The position numbers and the translations under genes were made by a program. Below are positions 32,213 through 34,396 of a stretch of DNA of 34,396 nt, piece by piece; the first letter of the stretch is position 1; each line of letters opens with the position of its first letter. The stretch is from CAZLMW01 sp964560875 (GTDB lineage Bacteria; Myxococcota_A; UBA9042), in contig CAZLMW010000090.1 in assembly GCA_964560875.1 (NCBI GenBank), positions 1 to 34,396 on the forward strand, read 5' to 3'. Under the pieces are notes generated by a model. It saw nothing but the letters and a program-made list of their open reading frames with translations, made no database searches and was not told where the DNA came from.

Positions 32213-34153
32213 TCAGACGTCGAGGTCGCCGGCGATGTCGGCGTTTTCCATCACGAATCGGAAGCGAACGCTCGCGTCGCGCCCCATCAAGCCGCCGATG
32301 GTCTTCTCGGCGTTGAGCTGGTGTTCGGGCGGGATCGTCACCTTGAGCAAGCGCCGTGTCTTCGGGTCGAGGGTCGTTTCGAAGAGCGTCTTCGGGTTCA
32401 TCTCACCGAGGCCCTTGAAGCGCGTGATGACCACCCTCGACTCGCGCTTTCGGCCCTTCGCCTTGGCGATGATCTTGTCGCGTTCGGCGTCGTTCATGGC
32501 CCAATGCGTCACCTTGCCGACGTTGACCCGGTACAGGGGCGGCTGTGCGATGTAGATGCGACCGGCGTCGATCAGGGGGCGCAAGAAGCGGTAGACGAAG
32601 GTCAGCAGCAACGTCGAGATGTGGTGGCCGTCGCTGTCAGCGTCCATCAGCAGCACGACTTTGCCGTAGCGCAGCGAGGACAGGTCCAGGCCGTCGCCAA
32701 GCCCGCACCCGAGCGCGGACACCACGTCGCCGAGCTCCTTGTTTGCGAGCACACGCTTCTCGGACGCCTGTTCGACGTTGAGGACCTTGCCACGGAGCGG
32801 CAAAATGGCTTGCGTGCGGCGATCCCGGCCCATCTTGGCGGTGCCACCGGCGGAGTTGCCCTCGACGATGAAGAGCTCGGTCTCGTCGATGTCGGACGAC
32901 GAACAGTCGGCGAGCTTGCCCGGCAGGTGGAGACGGTGTCCGGCGCCCTTCTTGCGCTTGATCTTCTGCACAGCCGAACGGCTAGCGGCGCGGGCGCGGG
33001 CAGCCTGGATGATGCGCATCGCCACCGAGTTGCCGGTGCTCGTGTTCGTGTGCATGAAGTGCTCGACTTGCTTGCGCACGAGCGAGCCGATCTGGCTGCG
33101 GACCTCGGGGTTGTTGAGCTTGTCCTTGGTCTGCCCCTGGAACTGCGGATCGGCGAGGAAGACGCTGATCGAGCAGACGAGGCCCTCGCGAATGTCCGCT
33201 GGCTTGATCTCGACGCCGCGCGGGATGGCGTCGTGCGCCTCGAGGTAGTTCATCATCGCGGCCCGCACGCCCTCGCGGACGCCGGCTTCATGGGTGCCGC
33301 CGTGGTGGGTCGGGATCCCGTTGGCGAACGACGAGATCTGCTCGCGCGTCGCTTCGGTCCACTGCATCGCGATGTCGGCCTGGACCGCGGTGGGGGAGCT
33401 CGGCGGGCCGGTCTCGAGGCGGATAACGTCGGGATGGACCGCGCTCTCACCGCCCTTTTTCACGAGCGCGTTGAGCATGTCGCCGATGCCGCCGTCGTGC
33501 TTGTATTCGTGCCGTTTGCCGCCCTTTTCGTCCTTGAAGACGACCCGCAGACCGGCGGTCAGGTACGCCTTGACCTCGAGCCGCTCGGAGATGACCTCGG
33601 TTTCGAAGTCCACGTCCTCGAAGATCGTCGGGTCCGGTCGAAAGAAGATCTCGGTGCCGGTTCCCGTCGCGTCTTGGATGTCTTGCACCGGCGCGAGCGG
33701 CGTTCCGCGCGAGAATTTCTGCTCGAACAGCCGCCCGCCGCGTTTGACGCGCGCGATCAACTCGGTGCTCAGCGCGTTGACGACCGACGAACCCACGCCG
33801 TGCAGCCCGCCCGACCGCAGGTAGTTGCCCTGGTCGAACTTGCCGCCCGCGTGCAGCGTCGTGAGGATGATTTCGAGGGCGCTGCGCCGCTCTTCGTCGC
33901 CGGGATGGATGTCGACCGGGATGCCGCGCCCGTTGTCGCGCACGCTCACCGACTGGCCATCGGCGTGCAGCGTCACCGTGATGTACGACGCGTAGCCGTT
34001 GATCGCTTCGTCGACCGCGTTGTCGACCACTTCCCAGAGCAGGTGATGCAGCCCGCGCGCGTCTGTCCCGCCGATGTACATCGCGGGGCGCTTGCGAACC
34101 GGCTCAAGGCCCTTGAGAACCTGGATCGATGATGCGTTGTAGACAGGCTCCAT
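32213..34153 (-). CDS. parE: Type IIA DNA topoisomerase subunit B (ParE-like)
   Basis: This 646-residue protein is the ATPase subunit of topoisomerase IV or gyrase. The GHKL ATPase has Glu41 and Asn45 (LWEVVDNAVDEA), Asp73 (RDNGRGIP) and the lid SGGLHGVGSSVVNALS. The transducer follows. The TOPRIM part has Glu431 (VEGNSAGGTA) and Asp504/506/508 (MDADSDG). The short KFDQGNYLRSGG segment and length favour ParE over GyrB, but the split is not certain. Oddities: RPAMYIGG has Ala where Gly is usual, and the EGDSAGG motif reads EGNSAGG (Asn433, codon at 32855-32857). The ATG lies directly after an 11-bp inverted repeat arm and has no Shine-Dalgarno. The partner ParC gene is not in the window. Confidence 0.9.
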   Translation of the reverse strand: MEPVYNASSIQVLKGLEPVRKRPAMYIGGTDARGLHHLLWEVVDNAVDEAINGYASYITVTLHADGQSVSVRDNGRGIPVDIHPGDEERRSALEIILTTLHAGGKFDQGNYLRSGGLHGVGSSVVNALSTELIARVKRGGRLFEQKFSRGTPLAPVQDIQDATGTGTEIFFRPDPTIFEDVDFETEVISERLEVKAYLTAGLRVVFKDEKGGKRHEYKHDGGIGDMLNALVKKGGESAVHPDVIRLETGPPSSPTAVQADIAMQWTEATREQISSFANGIPTHHGGTHEAGVREGVRAAMMNYLEAHDAIPRGVEIKPADIREGLVCSISVFLADPQFQGQTKDKLNNPEVRSQIGSLVRKQVEHFMHTNTSTGNSVAMRIIQAARARAASRSAVQKIKRKKGAGHRLHLPGKLADCSSSDIDETELFIVEGNSAGGTAKMGRDRRTQAILPLRGKVLNVEQASEKRVLANKELGDVVSALGCGLGDGLDLSSLRYGKVVLLMDADSDGHHISTLLLTFVYRFLRPLIDAGRIYIAQPPLYRVNVGKVTHWAMNDAERDKIIAKAKGRKRESRVVITRFKGLGEMNPKTLFETTLDPKTRRLLKVTIPPEHQLNAEKTIGGLMGRDASVRFRFVMENADIAGDLDV

Positions 34154-34209
34154 CTAATGGTCCGTTTCAGGAGTTTTGATGAACTGCCGGCCAGTCGTCG
34201 GACCATTAG
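34154..34209. repeat. 11-bp inverted repeat abutting the parE start codon
   Basis: The arms ctaatggtccg (34154-34164) and cggaccattag (34199-34209) are perfect complements 34 bp apart. On the parE strand the 3' arm ends at the base before the ATG. It could fold in mRNA and hide the start, or bind a dimeric repressor. Confidence 0.7.
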
Positions 34210-34221
34210 TTTTCATTTGCA

Positions 34222-34245
34222 AGGGGCCTCGCGGGGGAGGCCCCT
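34222..34245. repeat. 9-bp GC-rich hairpin upstream of parE
   Basis: aggggcctc (34222-34230) and gaggcccct (34237-34245) with a 6-base loop form a strong hairpin. No T-run follows on either strand, so a simple terminator is not supported; an attenuator or protein site is possible. Confidence 0.65.
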
Positions 34246-34300
34246 CGGAGGGAAAAGTGTCATTTCCCCTCCTCACCCCAACCTCCGCTGCGCGGCTGTA

Positions 34301-34339
34301 TCTCGTTGCCGTCAACTGACCGTTTCCTTTGCAACGAGA
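34301..34339. repeat. 9-bp inverted repeat upstream of parE
   Basis: tctcgttgc (34301-34309) and gcaacgaga (34331-34339) are perfect complements 21 bp apart. The spacing of arm centres (30 bp, about three helical turns) would suit a dimeric DNA-binding protein. Confidence 0.55.
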
Positions 34340-34349
34340 CACTAGCAGA

Positions 34350-34376
34350 CTGCGCCAAAGCTTCGCCTCGGCGCAG
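34350..34376. repeat. 7-bp inverted repeat upstream of parE
   Basis: ctgcgcc (34350-34356) and ggcgcag (34370-34376) with a 13-base loop. It is the outermost of four inverted repeats in this gap. Confidence 0.45.
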
Positions 34377-34396
34377 GTGCTCGTTGTTTGCAAGGG

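Larger units (their letters stand above)
34216..34396. repeat. Direct repeats of tttgcaaggg upstream of parE
   Basis: tttgcaaggg occurs at 34216-34225 and again at the very end of the window (34387-34396), with a shorter related copy tttgcaacg at 34328-34336. The repeats bracket the outer three inverted repeats. No supported gene is seen between 34154 and 34396. Confidence 0.5.

Noticed and set aside
34222..34245. Rho-independent terminator upstream of parE
   Set aside because: The hairpin is strong but no T-run follows on either strand.
34154..34393. Possible small gene on the minus strand upstream of parE
   Set aside because: It spans all four inverted repeats, has no ribosome site and resembles no family.

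Overview
The window is a GC-rich bacterial chromosome segment with densely packed genes. It carries no rRNA, tRNA, CRISPR array or recognisable insertion sequence. Several traits point to a member of the Myxococcota (former Deltaproteobacteria): many secreted lipoproteins, Cys-rich DGN-C-T repeats joined to an FGE-sulfatase fold, IPT/TIG lipoproteins with Asp/Ala-rich linkers, Sel1 and TPR proteins, PilZ proteins and a START-domain protein. This assignment is an inference from protein style, not from a marker gene.

Layout. 291-2142 (+): a small lipoprotein and a pectinacetylesterase-family lipoprotein. 2202-3341 (-): a secreted Cys-rich Sel1-repeat protein. 3405-11153 (-): a seven-gene V/A-type ATPase operon in the order E, DUF2764 (C-like), A, B, D, I, K. 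Most of its junctions overlap or nearly abut, but an 18-bp tandem repeat array separates E from the DUF2764 gene. 11304-17248 (-): an alpha/beta hydrolase, a coiled-coil lipoprotein with its own promoter, a Cys-rich/FGE-fold lipoprotein and a TPR protein. 17394-22933 (+): a START-domain protein, a full-length pyruvate:ferredoxin oxidoreductase (NifJ), and a dihydroorotate-dehydrogenase-like flavoprotein 1 nt after it. 22947-24860 (-): a long acyl-CoA dehydrogenase. 25020-25848 (+): a small locus that looks like a decayed nucleotidyltransferase (MNT-type) toxin-antitoxin pair running in frame into a stand-alone RuvC-like nuclease. 26009-29836 (-): a very large IPT/propeller lipoprotein. 30174-32207 (+): a PilZ protein with a long Pro/Ala linker. 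32213-34153 (-): a type IIA topoisomerase B subunit (ParE-like). Its upstream region holds four perfect inverted repeats.

How they work together. NifJ supplies acetyl-CoA and reduced ferredoxin, and the acyl-CoA dehydrogenase feeds beta-oxidation. The V/A-ATPase couples ATP to an ion gradient, and the ligand pattern of its K subunit matches known Na+-binding rings. The lipoprotein genes probably build or decorate the cell envelope, but their functions cannot be read from sequence.

Most worth a second look: the spirochaete/chlamydia-style V-ATPase with a Na+-like ring and an 18-bp repeat array; the structured parE leader; an Asn in the ParE EGDSA motif at a position linked to quinolone resistance; and the RuvC-like gene joined to a toxin-antitoxin remnant. 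Nothing here can be claimed as a proven new system.
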